Part shown: in pieces, positions 19,416-27,856 of the stretch
Position numbering within the stretch: position 1 is the stretch's first letter
How the letters are laid out: each line of letters begins with the position of its first letter
Source of the DNA: Variovorax brevis
GTDB lineage: Bacteria; Pseudomonadota; Gammaproteobacteria; Burkholderiales; Burkholderiaceae_C
Assembly (NCBI RefSeq): GCF_030317105.1
Contig: NZ_JASZYG010000002.1
Location: 744,001 to 808,000 of the forward strand
Direction of reading: 5' to 3'
Length of the DNA: 64,000 nt
Translations under genes and position numbers: made by a program
The notes under the pieces: generated by a model
What the model was told of the DNA's origin: nothing
What the model saw: the letters and a program-made list of their open reading frames with translations, nothing else
The model's database searches: none

Positions 19416-20819
19416 TCAGCGCGCGATGCGACGCGTCGACTTGGCCGGGCTGGCGGTCGTCTTGCGCGCAGCCTTCGCTGCTGGTCGAGCCACGCGCTTG
19501 GGCGCGCGGATCGTGTCTTCGGATGTCACCCGCGCGGACGACACTGCCGCTTTTTGCGGCTGGTCGTGCGCGGCGATGAACGCCTGCACTTCGGGGTAAA
19601 CGTGCTCGCGCCAGCGACGACCACTGAAGATCCCGTAGTGGCCCGCGCCTTCGACCTCGAGATGGCGGCGTTGCGTCTTCGGGATCCCGGTGCACAGCTC
19701 ATGCGCCGACTCGGTCTGGCCGGAGCCGGAGATGTCGTCCAGTTCGCCTTCGATCGTCAGCAGCGCGCTGGTCTTGATATCTTGCGGGCGAACGCGCTCG
19801 ACCTCGCCTTGCGGGTTCTTCACGTCCCACGTGCCGTTGACCAATTCAAAGTCCTGGAACACCGTGCGAATCGTCTCGAGGTAGTAGTCGGCGTCCATGT
19901 CGAGCACCGCGTTGTACTCGTCATAGAAATTGCGGTGAGCCTCGGCGCTGGCATCGTCGCCCTTGATGAGGTCCTTGAAGTAGTCGTAGTGGCTCGACGC
20001 GTGGCGGTCCGGGTTCATCGCGACGAAGCCCGTGTGCTGCAGGAAGCCGGGATACACGCGGCGGCCCTTGCCCGGAAAGCCCTGTGGCACGCGATAGATC
20101 ACGTTGTTCTCGAACCACTCGAAGCTCTTGTTCATCGCGAGGTTGTTCACCGCGGTGGGCGACTTGCGCGCGTCGATGGGGCCACCCATCATCGTCATGG
20201 ACAGTGGCAGGGTTTCGCCGCGGCTGGCCATGAGCGACACGGCCGCCAGCACCGGCACCGTCGGCTGGCAAACGCTGACCACGTGGCAGTTGCCGTATTC
20301 GGCCTGCAGGTGGCGGATGAATTCCTGCACGTAGTTGACGTAATCGTCCAGGTGGAACGAACCGTCGCTCAGCGGCACCGTGCGTGCGTTCTTCCAGTCC
20401 GTGATGTAGACCTTGTGGCCCTGCAGCATGGTGCGCACCGTGTCGCGCAGCAGCGTGGCGTAGTGGCCGGAGAGCGGTGCGACGATCAGCACCACAGGCT
20501 GCGATTTCAGCGTGTTGAGCGTGTGCGGCTCGTCCGTGAAGCGCTTGAAGCGGCGCAGTTCGCAAAAGGGCTTATTGAGTTCGATGACTTCGTGAATGAT
20601 GACGTCATCACCGTCCACCTTGACCGTCTTGATGTTGAACTCGGGCTTTTCGTAGTCCTTGCCGAGCCGGTAAAGCAAGTCGTAGCCGGCCGCCATGCGC
20701 TGTGAAAGCGGCATCTGGCTGAACGGGGAACCGCCACCGAAAAGCTTGGAAGCGGCTTGCGCAAAGTCGGCAAACGGCTCCATGAGGGAGCGCTGGGCTT
20801 CGTAGAACTGGTACAACAT
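19416..20819 (-). CDS. phaZ: Intracellular polyhydroxyalkanoate depolymerase
   Basis: A 467-residue PhaZ that mobilises stored polyhydroxybutyrate inside the cell. The nucleophile motif is VSVCQPTVP (near residue 183), where Cys replaces the Ser of ordinary lipase boxes, as in the Cupriavidus PhaZ1 group. A late GAGHYGIFSGRRW supplies the His. The opening MLYQFYEAQRSLMEPF is typical. The last 40 or so residues form an Ala/Lys/Arg/Pro-rich tail (RPAAKAARKTTASPAKSTRR) like that of H1-type DNA-binding tails. Upstream sequence holds TGCA-C-TGCA and GGGGTACCCC palindromes that could be operator sites. Confidence 0.92.
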   Translation of the reverse strand: MLYQFYEAQRSLMEPFADFAQAASKLFGGGSPFSQMPLSQRMAAGYDLLYRLGKDYEKPEFNIKTVKVDGDDVIIHEVIELNKPFCELRRFKRFTDEPHTLNTLKSQPVVLIVAPLSGHYATLLRDTVRTMLQGHKVYITDWKNARTVPLSDGSFHLDDYVNYVQEFIRHLQAEYGNCHVVSVCQPTVPVLAAVSLMASRGETLPLSMTMMGGPIDARKSPTAVNNLAMNKSFEWFENNVIYRVPQGFPGKGRRVYPGFLQHTGFVAMNPDRHASSHYDYFKDLIKGDDASAEAHRNFYDEYNAVLDMDADYYLETIRTVFQDFELVNGTWDVKNPQGEVERVRPQDIKTSALLTIEGELDDISGSGQTESAHELCTGIPKTQRRHLEVEGAGHYGIFSGRRWREHVYPEVQAFIAAHDQPQKAAVSSARVTSEDTIRAPKRVARPAAKAARKTTASPAKSTRRIAR

Positions 20820-20925
20820 TTTTGGGGCCTGTGATATTCGTTTTCGCTGCAGTGCAATATATCAGCGGGGTACCCCTCAAAACAGGCGAGGGTTCCCTGG
20901 TCAATTGCGCGAAATGTCCCCAATT

Positions 20926-20952
20926 TGTCAATGCGGCCCCGCCGCATTGACA
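20926..20952 (-). terminator. Hairpin downstream of the aminotransferase gene
   Basis: A perfect 12-bp stem (20926-20937 with 20941-20952) with a CCC loop, 14 nt past the stop of the gene at 20966-22162. Only a weak T-rich stretch (ACAAATT) follows in the direction of transcription, so efficiency is uncertain. Confidence 0.6.
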
Positions 20953-20965
20953 CTAATTCACTAAA

Positions 20966-22162
20966 TCACAAGACCTTGGCGATGCTTTCGCAAACGTAGT
21001 CGATGTTCTTGCTATTGAGCGCGGCCACGCACATGCGACCGGTATCGGTGCCATAAACGCCGAATTCGTTGCGCAAGCGCACCATCTGGTCCTTGGTCAG
21101 GCCCGAATAGCTGAACATGCCGATTTGCGAGGTGATGAAACTCATGTCGCGCTGCACGCCGGCGGCTTTCAGGCCGTCGACCAGCTTTTGGCGCATCGCC
21201 TTGATGCGCACGCGCATTTCGGCGAGTTCCTTTTCCCAGATGGCGCGGCGGGCCGGGTCGTTCAGGACGGCTGCCACGACGGCACCGCCGTGGATCGGCG
21301 GGTTGCTGTAGTTGGTGCGAATGGCGATCTTCAGTTGCGACAGCACGCGGCCAGCTTCTTCCTTGTCCTTGCAGAGCACGGAAAGGGCGCCCACGCGCTC
21401 GCCGTAGAGGCTGAAGCTCTTCGAGAACGAGGTCGAGACGAAGAAGTTCAGGCTCGCCTTGACGAACTTGCCGATGGCCGCGCCGTCTTCGGTGATGCCG
21501 TAGCCGAAGCCCTGGTAAGCCATGTCGAGGAAAGGCACGAGGTTCCTGGCCTTCACCACTTCCACCACCTGGTCCCATTGCTCCGACGTGATGTCGTAGC
21601 CGGTCGGGTTGTGGCAGCAGGCGTGCAACACGACGACCGTGCCGGCGGCGGCAGCGTTCAGCGCGCTCAGCATGCCGTCGAAGTTGATGCCGAGCTTGTC
21701 GGCGTCGTAGTAGGGATACGACTCGACGACAAAGCCTGCGTTGGTGAACAGCGCACGGTGGTTTTCCCAGCTCGGATCGCTGATCAGCACCTTGGCCGAT
21801 GGGTTGAGCTTCTTCAGGAAGTCGGCGCCGACCTTCAGGCCGCCGGTGCCGCCGATGGCCTGGATGGTGGCCACGCGGCCCGAATTGACGGGTTCGCTGT
21901 CCGCGCCGAACACCAGCCCCTTGACGGCGCTGTCGTATGCGGCAATGCCGTCGATCGGCAGGTAGCCGCGGGCGCTGGGCGCCTTCATCATGTCCTCTTC
22001 GGCGGCCTTGACGCAGTCGAGCAGCGGCAGCTTGCCGGTGTCGTCGTAGTACACGCCCACGCCCAGATTGACCTTTTTCGGATTGGTATCGGCAGCGTAT
22101 TGCTCGTTGAGGCCAAGAATCGGGTCGCGCGGCGCCATTTCGACGGCGTTGAACATTGACAT
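20966..22162 (-). CDS. tyrB: Aromatic-amino-acid / aspartate aminotransferase
   Basis: A 398-residue PLP enzyme of the class I aminotransferase family, exchanging amino groups between aspartate or aromatic amino acids and 2-oxoglutarate. The PLP Lys is in STSFSKSFSLYGERVG (about residue 255). Other landmarks are the opening FNAVEMAPRDPILGLNEQY, VVLHACCHNPTGYD and the C-terminal FITSQIGMFSYSGL. ATG 22162 has a good ribosome site (AAAGGA). tyrB-type and aspC-type enzymes are hard to separate by eye, so the symbol is tentative. Confidence 0.88.
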   Translation of the reverse strand: MSMFNAVEMAPRDPILGLNEQYAADTNPKKVNLGVGVYYDDTGKLPLLDCVKAAEEDMMKAPSARGYLPIDGIAAYDSAVKGLVFGADSEPVNSGRVATIQAIGGTGGLKVGADFLKKLNPSAKVLISDPSWENHRALFTNAGFVVESYPYYDADKLGINFDGMLSALNAAAAGTVVVLHACCHNPTGYDITSEQWDQVVEVVKARNLVPFLDMAYQGFGYGITEDGAAIGKFVKASLNFFVSTSFSKSFSLYGERVGALSVLCKDKEEAGRVLSQLKIAIRTNYSNPPIHGGAVVAAVLNDPARRAIWEKELAEMRVRIKAMRQKLVDGLKAAGVQRDMSFITSQIGMFSYSGLTKDQMVRLRNEFGVYGTDTGRMCVAALNSKNIDYVCESIAKVL

Positions 22163-22293
22163 GGAAAAAGTCCTTTGGATGGGTCGGTTTGCCCGCGCTC
22201 GGTGCCGGGCTTTCTTGGAACTGGAGGCTGGGTTACGCTGTCCAGTTCCCTTGAATTTTAACGTTCGCAACTCACCTGATGCGGGAACACCCT

Positions 22294-24417
22294 ATGTCTG
22301 ACATCACGGAAGTCCTTCCAGCCTCGCCCCACGCGGATGCCGTGGGCCCGGCGAAGCCGGGGGAATTCATCAAGTTTCCCGATTCGCCCTTCGAGCTTTT
22401 CCAGCCTTATCCGCCGGCGGGCGACCAGCCAACGGCCATCGATTTGCTGGTCGAGGGCGTGAACGATGGCGAGGTGTTCCAGACCCTGCTGGGCGTTACG
22501 GGTTCGGGCAAGACCTTCACGATGGCCAACGTCATCGCGCGGCTGGGCAAGCCGGCGATCGTGTTCGCGCCCAACAAGACGCTGGCGGCGCAGCTCTACA
22601 GCGAATTCCGCGAGTTCTTTCCGAAGAACGCTGTCGAGTACTTCGTGAGCTACTACGACTATTACCAGCCCGAAGCCTACGTTCCCCAGCGCGACCTGTT
22701 CATCGAGAAAGATTCTTCGATCAACGAGCACATCGAGCAGATGCGCCTGTCGGCCACCAAGAGCGTTCTGGAGCGCCGCGACACCATCATCGTGGCCACG
22801 GTGAGCGCCATCTACGGCATCGGCACGCCCGAGGACTACACGCAGATGCGCTTCATCATGCGGGTGGGCGACAAGATCGGGCAGCGCGACGTGATCGGGC
22901 GCCTGATTCGCATGCAGTACACGCGCAACGAGCAGGATTTTTCGCGCGGCACGTTCCGGGTGCGCGGCGACACCATCGACGTGTTTCCGGCCGAACACAG
23001 CGAGTTGGCGATCCGCATCGAGCTCTTCGACGACGAGATCGAGTCGCTGCAGCTTTTCGATCCGCTCACCGGGCGCATCCGGCAGAAAATCCCGCGCTTC
23101 ACGGTCTACCCGTCGAGCCACTACGTCACGCCGCGCGACAAGGTGCTGAGCGCCGTCGAGACCATCAAGCTGGAACTGGACGGTCGGCTCAAGGAGTTGC
23201 TCAACGACGGCAAGCTGGTCGAAGCCCAGCGGCTGGAGCAGCGAACGCGCTTCGACCTTGAAATGCTCGCCGAGATCGGCCACTGCAAGGGCATCGAGAA
23301 CTACACGCGCCACCTTTCCGGCGCCGCGCCCGGTGAGCCGCCCGCCACGCTGACGGACTACATGCCCAAGGACGCCTTGATGTTCCTGGATGAGAGCCAT
23401 CAGATGATTGGCCAGTTGGGCGCCATGTACAACGGCGACCGCTCGCGCAAGACGACGCTGGTCGAATACGGCTTTCGCCTGCCGTCGGCGCTGGACAACC
23501 GGCCGCTCAAGTTCGAGGAGTTCGAAAGGCGGATGCGCCAGTGCATCTTCGTGTCGGCCACGCCGGCTGCGTACGAGCAGGAACATGCAGGCCAGGTCGT
23601 CGAGCAACTCGTGCGTCCGACGGGCTTGATCGACCCCGAAGTGGAAGTGCGTCCTGCCACGCACCAGGTGGACGATGTGCTGCAGGAAATCCGCATCCGC
23701 GTCGAGAAGAACGAGCGTGTGCTCATCACCACGCTCACCAAGCGCATGGCCGAGCAGCTCACCGACTACCTCAGCGACAACGGCGTCAAGGTGCGCTACC
23801 TGCACAGTGACATCGACACGGTGGAGCGCGTGGAAATCCTGCGCGACTTGCGCCTGGGCAGCTTCGACGTGCTGGTGGGCATCAACCTGCTGCGCGAAGG
23901 GCTGGACATTCCGGAGGTGTCCTTGGTGGCGATCCTGGATGCCGACAAGGAAGGTTTCTTGCGTGCGGAGCGTTCGCTCATCCAGACCATCGGCCGCGCC
24001 GCTCGCAACCTGAACGGCAAGGCCATCCTCTACGCCGACAAGATGACCGACTCGATGAAGAAGGCCATCGGCGAGACCGAGCGTCGCCGCGCGAGGCAAA
24101 TCCTGCACAACGAGGAGCACGGCATCACGCCGCGCAGCATCGTCAAGCAGGTGCGCGACTTGATCGACGGCGTCTACAGCGAAAAGAGCGGCAAGGAAGC
24201 TGCCAAGCTGGAACTGGAACGCGCCAAGGTCGAGGACATGAGCGAAAAGGACATCTCCCGCGAGATCAAGCGGCTGGAGAAAGTCATGCTCGAACACGCC
24301 CGCAACCTCGAATTCGAGAAGGCGGCGCGCGTGCGCGACCAACTCGCTTTGCTGCGCGAGCAGGCCTTCGGCGGTCCGGGTCACGACAACATCGCCGTAC
24401 TTTCACCCGGGAAATAA
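22294..24417 (+). CDS. uvrB: Excinuclease ABC subunit B
   Basis: A 707-residue DNA-damage verification helicase of nucleotide excision repair. Walker A is [10 protein letters not shown]; the beta-hairpin region is [16 protein letters not shown]. The helicase motifs [20 protein letters not shown] and QTIGRAARN are present, and a C-terminal UVR motif ([20 protein letters not shown]) contacts UvrC. ATG 22294 (MSDITEVLP) is preferred to ATG 22279, because MREHP looks like an accidental extension; both are possible. No SOS box was recognised in the 117-bp gap upstream. Confidence 0.95.
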   Translation: MSDITEVLPASPHADAVGPAKPGEFIKFPDSPFELFQPYPPAGDQPTAIDLLVEGVNDGEVFQTLLGVTGSGKTFTMANVIARLGKPAIVFAPNKTLAAQLYSEFREFFPKNAVEYFVSYYDYYQPEAYVPQRDLFIEKDSSINEHIEQMRLSATKSVLERRDTIIVATVSAIYGIGTPEDYTQMRFIMRVGDKIGQRDVIGRLIRMQYTRNEQDFSRGTFRVRGDTIDVFPAEHSELAIRIELFDDEIESLQLFDPLTGRIRQKIPRFTVYPSSHYVTPRDKVLSAVETIKLELDGRLKELLNDGKLVEAQRLEQRTRFDLEMLAEIGHCKGIENYTRHLSGAAPGEPPATLTDYMPKDALMFLDESHQMIGQLGAMYNGDRSRKTTLVEYGFRLPSALDNRPLKFEEFERRMRQCIFVSATPAAYEQEHAGQVVEQLVRPTGLIDPEVEVRPATHQVDDVLQEIRIRVEKNERVLITTLTKRMAEQLTDYLSDNGVKVRYLHSDIDTVERVEILRDLRLGSFDVLVGINLLREGLDIPEVSLVAILDADKEGFLRAERSLIQTIGRAARNLNGKAILYADKMTDSMKKAIGETERRRARQILHNEEHGITPRSIVKQVRDLIDGVYSEKSGKEAAKLELERAKVEDMSEKDISREIKRLEKVMLEHARNLEFEKAARVRDQLALLREQAFGGPGHDNIAVLSPGK

Positions 24418-24444
24418 GAACTTCAGAAGTTCCCATTGGTGTTT

Positions 24445-24463
24445 ACCCGGGCACGCCCCGGGG
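24445..24463 (+). terminator. Hairpin between uvrB and the isc promoter
   Basis: ACCCGGG (24445-24451) pairs perfectly with CCCGGGT (24457-24463) around a 5-nt loop, 27 nt past the uvrB stop. There is no U-tract (CTTCTGC follows), so this is a weak terminator candidate or an element of the iscR promoter. Confidence 0.45.
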
Positions 24464-24470
24464 TCTTCTG

Positions 24471-24494
24471 CTATACTTGACAGAAATACTCAAC
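24471..24494 (+). promoter_or_regulatory. Predicted IscR-type operator and -35 of the isc promoter
   Basis: CTATACTTGACAGAAATACTCAAC resembles the type-1 IscR site of proteobacteria (ATA-C-TGAC, spacer, ACTC arm) and contains a perfect -35 hexamer TTGACA (24477-24482). The -10 element is not obvious (AAGAAC near 24501). It lies 143 bp before iscR, so feedback repression of the isc operon by holo-IscR is the likely role. Confidence 0.6.
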
Positions 24495-24511
24495 AACAAA
24501 AGAACTTCGCG

Positions 24512-24610
24512 ATGAAGGGCTGGCTCCAACTCACTGGGTCTCCAGTGCCAACCGGGTCGGAAAGGGCGGAGACGAGGTCGCCGTGGTCACAAGTCGCGGC
24601 GATTGTTTAA
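24512..24610 (+). other. iscR leader with a 32-codon frame and two hairpins
   Basis: Between the promoter and iscR lies an ATG frame (24512-24610, MKGWLQLTGSPVPTG...) with a weak ribosome site. Within it are a perfect hairpin CACTGG-GTCT-CCAGTG (24532-24547) and a second stem TCGCCG/CGGCGA (24578-24583 with 24597-24602) followed by TTGTTTAAA. Hairpin, second hairpin and U-rich run together look attenuator-like. Whether the small frame is translated is unknown. Confidence 0.35.
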
Positions 24611-24636
24611 ACGGTAAGCCTATCTAGGAGCTTGCG

Positions 24637-25173
24637 ATGCGTCTCACAACAAAAGGCCGTTTTGCGGTCACTGCCATGATTGATCTGGCACTGCGCCAGA
24701 ACACTGGCCCGGTGACGCTGGCTGCCATCAGCCAACGCCAACAGATTTCTTTGTCCTATCTGGAACAGCTCTTCGGCAAGCTCCGTCGTCATGAGCTGGT
24801 CGAGTCGACGCGCGGCCCTGGTGGCGGTTACTCGCTGGGCCGCAAGGCGGCTGACATCACGGTGGCCGACATCATCGTCTCCGTGGATGAGCCCATCGAC
24901 GCCACCCAATGCGGCGGCAAGGAAAACTGCCTGGGCGAAGCCGGTCGTTGCATGACGCACGAACTGTGGGCCTCGCTCAACCAGCGCATGGTCGAGTTCC
25001 TGGACTCCGTCACCCTGCAAAAGCTGGTCGACGACCAGCTCGCCAAGGGCGTCACCATCGAGAACAAGCCTGCCGTCAAGCGCGCGATTTCTGCGCAGCC
25101 GGTCGTGAAGCCGATTCGCGTCAACGCGCCGAACTCGGTGTTCGCGCTGGGCAACGTCTTCGCCAAGTCCTGA
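24637..25173 (+). CDS. iscR: Iron-sulfur cluster regulator IscR (Rrf2 family)
   Basis: A 178-residue Rrf2-type regulator that binds a [2Fe-2S] cluster and represses the isc operon when cluster supply is adequate. The winged helix opens with MRLTTKGRFAVTAMIDLAL and includes ISLSYLEQLFGKLR and GPGGGYSLGR. The cluster ligands are Cys92, Cys98 and Cys105 (spacing C-X5-C-X6-C) with His108 in CMTHELW. The spacing is one residue longer between the second and third Cys than in E. coli. It is first in the isc operon; the operator at 24471-24494 supports autoregulation. Confidence 0.95.
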   Translation: MRLTTKGRFAVTAMIDLALRQNTGPVTLAAISQRQQISLSYLEQLFGKLRRHELVESTRGPGGGYSLGRKAADITVADIIVSVDEPIDATQCGGKENCLGEAGRCMTHELWASLNQRMVEFLDSVTLQKLVDDQLAKGVTIENKPAVKRAISAQPVVKPIRVNAPNSVFALGNVFAKS

Positions 25174-25256
25174 CATGCTTGATCGCGCCTTGGCCCTGCG
25201 GGCGGGGCGCAGCCTGAACCGAATAACCATCACACCCACGCAAGCCTGAGCCAGCC

Positions 25257-26477
25257 ATGGACGTCACTCCTCATTTCCCGATCTATCTCGACTACGGCGC
25301 CACGACGCCGGTAGACCCGCGCGTGGTCGACGCGATGATTCCCTGGTTGCGCGAGCATTTCGGCAATCCGGCGTCGCGCAGTCACGCCTGGGGTTGGGAA
25401 GCCGAGGAAGCGGTCGAGAAGGCACGCGGCTTCGTGGCGGACCTGATCGGCGCCGACCCGCGCGAAATCGTCTGGACCTCCGGCGCCACCGAGTCGAACA
25501 ACCTCGCGCTCAAGGGCGCGGCGAACTTCTACAAGGGCAAGGGCAAGCACCTGATCACCGTGAAGACCGAGCACAAGGCCGTGCTCGACACCATGCGTGA
25601 ACTGGAGCGCCAGGGCTTCGAAGTGACCTACCTCGACGTCGAGGAAAACGGCCTGCTCGACCTGGACAAGTTCAAGGCGGCCATCCGCCCCGACACCATC
25701 CTCGCCAGCGTCATGTACGTGAACAACGAGATCGGCGTGGTGCAGGACGTGGTCGCGCTGGGCAATGCCTGCCGCGAAAAGGGCGTGGTCTTCCACGTCG
25801 ACGCGGCGCAAGCGACCGGCAAGGTCGAGTTCGACATCTCGAAGCTGCCCATCGACCTGATGAGCCTGGCCTCGCACAAGACTTACGGTCCCAAGGGCAT
25901 CGGCGCGCTGTACGTGCGCCGCAAGCCCCGCGTGCGGCTCGAAGCACAAATGCACGGTGGCGGCCACGAGCGCGGCATGCGTTCGGGCACGCTGCCCACG
26001 CACCAGATCGTCGGCATGGGCGAGGCTTTCCGCATCGCCAAGCTGGAAATGAAGCAGGACATCGCCAAGGCCGCCGCGCTGCAAAAGCGCCTGCTGGATG
26101 GCCTGAAGGACGTTGAACAGGTGTTCATCAACGGCGACCTCACGCAGCGCGTGCCGCACAACCTGAACATGAGCTTCAACTACGTCGAGGGCGAGTCGCT
26201 GATCATGGGCATCAAGGGGCTGGCGGTGTCGTCGGGCTCGGCCTGCACGTCGGCCAGCCTGGAGCCCAGCTATGTGCTGCGCGCCCTGGGCCGCAGCGAC
26301 GAACTGGCGCACAGCAGCCTGCGCATGACCATCGGCCGTTTCACGACCGAAGAAGAAATCGATTACGCAATTTCGACCATCAAGCACAACGTGGCCAAGC
26401 TGCGCGAGCTGAGTCCCCTGTGGGAAATGTTCAAGGACGGGATCGACATCAGCACGATCCAATGGTCAGCGCATTAA
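25257..26477 (+). CDS. iscS: Cysteine desulfurase IscS
   Basis: A 406-residue PLP enzyme that takes sulfur from cysteine for Fe-S clusters, thio-tRNA and other users. The PLP Lys is in [20 protein letters not shown], the mobile-loop Cys is in [20 protein letters not shown], and the C-terminus ends [18 protein letters not shown], typical of IscS. It follows iscR after 83 nt, the largest gap inside the operon. Confidence 0.96.
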   Translation: MDVTPHFPIYLDYGATTPVDPRVVDAMIPWLREHFGNPASRSHAWGWEAEEAVEKARGFVADLIGADPREIVWTSGATESNNLALKGAANFYKGKGKHLITVKTEHKAVLDTMRELERQGFEVTYLDVEENGLLDLDKFKAAIRPDTILASVMYVNNEIGVVQDVVALGNACREKGVVFHVDAAQATGKVEFDISKLPIDLMSLASHKTYGPKGIGALYVRRKPRVRLEAQMHGGGHERGMRSGTLPTHQIVGMGEAFRIAKLEMKQDIAKAAALQKRLLDGLKDVEQVFINGDLTQRVPHNLNMSFNYVEGESLIMGIKGLAVSSGSACTSASLEPSYVLRALGRSDELAHSSLRMTIGRFTTEEEIDYAISTIKHNVAKLRELSPLWEMFKDGIDISTIQWSAH

Positions 26478-26498
26478 ATTGAGATTGAGAGGTACCCC

Positions 26499-26909
26499 AT
26501 GGCTTATTCATCCAAGGTCATCGACCACTACGAAAATCCCCGCAACGTCGGTTCCTTCGAAAAGGGCGACGACACGGTTGGCACCGGCATGGTGGGCGCG
26601 CCCGCATGCGGCGACGTCATGAAGCTGCAGATCAAGGTCAACCCCGAAACGGGCGTGATCGAAGACGCGCGCTTCAAGACCTACGGCTGCGGCTCGGCCA
26701 TCGCTTCTTCTTCGCTCGTGACCGAATGGGTCAAGGGCAAGACGCTCGACCAGGCTGCTGCGCTGAAGAACGCGCAGATTGCCGAAGAGCTGGCGCTGCC
26801 GCCCGTGAAGATCCACTGCTCCATCCTGGCCGAAGACGCCATCAAGGCGGCGGTGAACGACTACAAACAAAAGCACGGTGCTTCGGCGCCTGCCGAATCC
26901 GCGCACTGA
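26499..26909 (+). CDS. iscU: Fe-S cluster scaffold IscU
   Basis: A 136-residue scaffold on which the cluster is assembled before transfer by HscA/HscB. The three ligand Cys are in [27 protein letters not shown] and [13 protein letters not shown]. The HscA recognition peptide LPPVKIHC is present. The C-terminus has a short extra tail ([14 protein letters not shown]). It lies 21 nt after iscS. Confidence 0.96.
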   Translation: MAYSSKVIDHYENPRNVGSFEKGDDTVGTGMVGAPACGDVMKLQIKVNPETGVIEDARFKTYGCGSAIASSSLVTEWVKGKTLDQAAALKNAQIAEELALPPVKIHCSILAEDAIKAAVNDYKQKHGASAPAESAH

Positions 26910-26913
26910 GAAC

Positions 26914-27237
26914 ATGGCAGTCACGCTCACGGAGGCCGCAGCGCGCCACGTCAACCGCTACCTTGGCAAACGGGGCAAGGGCGTGGGCGTGCGCCTTGGC
27001 GTCAAGACGACCGGATGTTCCGGTCTTGCTTACAAGCTCGAATATGTTGACGAGTTCTCGCCGGAAGACGTCGTGTTCGAAGACCACGGTGTCAAGGTTC
27101 TGGTGGACCCGAAGAGCCTTGCGTACATCGACGGCACGCAGCTCGATTTTGTGCGCGAAGGCCTGAACGAAGGCTTCAAGTTCAACAACCCGAACGAACG
27201 CGACCGCTGCGGCTGTGGCGAGAGTTTCAGGATCTGA
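26914..27237 (+). CDS. iscA: Fe-S cluster assembly protein IscA
   Basis: A 107-residue A-type carrier. The ligand Cys are in [14 protein letters not shown] and the C-terminal CGCGESF. ATG 26914, 4 nt after the iscU stop, begins the family sequence ([17 protein letters not shown]); a longer in-frame start at 26878 lies inside iscU. It delivers clusters to target apoproteins. Confidence 0.95.
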   Translation: MAVTLTEAAARHVNRYLGKRGKGVGVRLGVKTTGCSGLAYKLEYVDEFSPEDVVFEDHGVKVLVDPKSLAYIDGTQLDFVREGLNEGFKFNNPNERDRCGCGESFRI

Positions 27238-27300
27238 CGCCCGGCTCCCAGGTTTGGGAAAGAGAACCCGCCGCTGCCTTGTCAGCGGCATTTTTTCGTG

Positions 27301-27819
27301 ATGAACCTCGACGCAACCGATTTCGAACTGTTTGATGTGCCGGCCACGTTTGCGCAGGACCGCGCAGAGCTGGACGCGCGCTGGAAAGAGTTGCAGCGCG
27401 AGGCGCATCCTGACCGCTTTGCAGCGCGCGGTGCCGCTGCGCAGCGTGTGGCGATGCAGTGGTCGGTGCGGATCAACGAGGCGTATCAACGCCTGAAAGA
27501 TCCTGTGCGCCGGGCCACCTACCTGTGCAAGCTCAACGGTGCGCCGATCGATGCCGAGCACAACACCGCCATGCCACCGGAATTCCTCATGCAACAGATG
27601 GAGTGGCGCGAAACGCTTGAAGACACCCGCGAAGCCGCAGCGCTCCAGACCTTGCACGACGAAGTGGACGATGCGCGCCGTCGCGCCTTGTCTTCGCTCG
27701 ACTGGCTCATCGACGAAAAGGGCGCCTACGCCGAGGCGGCGGCGCAGGTCAGAGCCCTCATGTTCATTGAGCGCTTTGCCCACGACGTCGAATTCAAACT
27801 TGATCACTTGGGACAATAG
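27301..27819 (+). CDS. hscB: Co-chaperone HscB (J-type)
   Basis: A 172-residue J-protein that brings IscU to HscA. The J-domain occupies about residues 1-75, with the HPD motif present as EAHPDRFA; the C-terminal helical domain for IscU binding follows (about 90-172). ATG 27301 is preferred over the GTG just before it. A 63-nt gap upstream contains a weak GC-rich inverted repeat with a short T-tract (near 27270-27298). Confidence 0.93.
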   Translation: MNLDATDFELFDVPATFAQDRAELDARWKELQREAHPDRFAARGAAAQRVAMQWSVRINEAYQRLKDPVRRATYLCKLNGAPIDAEHNTAMPPEFLMQQMEWRETLEDTREAAALQTLHDEVDDARRRALSSLDWLIDEKGAYAEAAAQVRALMFIERFAHDVEFKLDHLGQ

Positions 27820-27823
27820 CCAT

Positions 27824-27856
27824 ATGAACTGCCCGTTGTTCCCCGCGGAGGCCTGA
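27824..27856 (+). other. 10-codon minicistron ending on the hscA start
   Basis: ATG 27824 encodes [10 protein letters not shown] and stops at TGA 27854-27856, overlapping the hscA ATG as TGATG. It also carries the hscA ribosome site. It could help couple hscA translation to hscB, or be chance; no ribosome site of its own is evident. Confidence 0.3.

Noticed and set aside
22279..22293. uvrB start at the first ATG (MREHP)
   Set aside because: MSDITEVLP five codons later looks like the natural N-terminus; kept only as an alternative.
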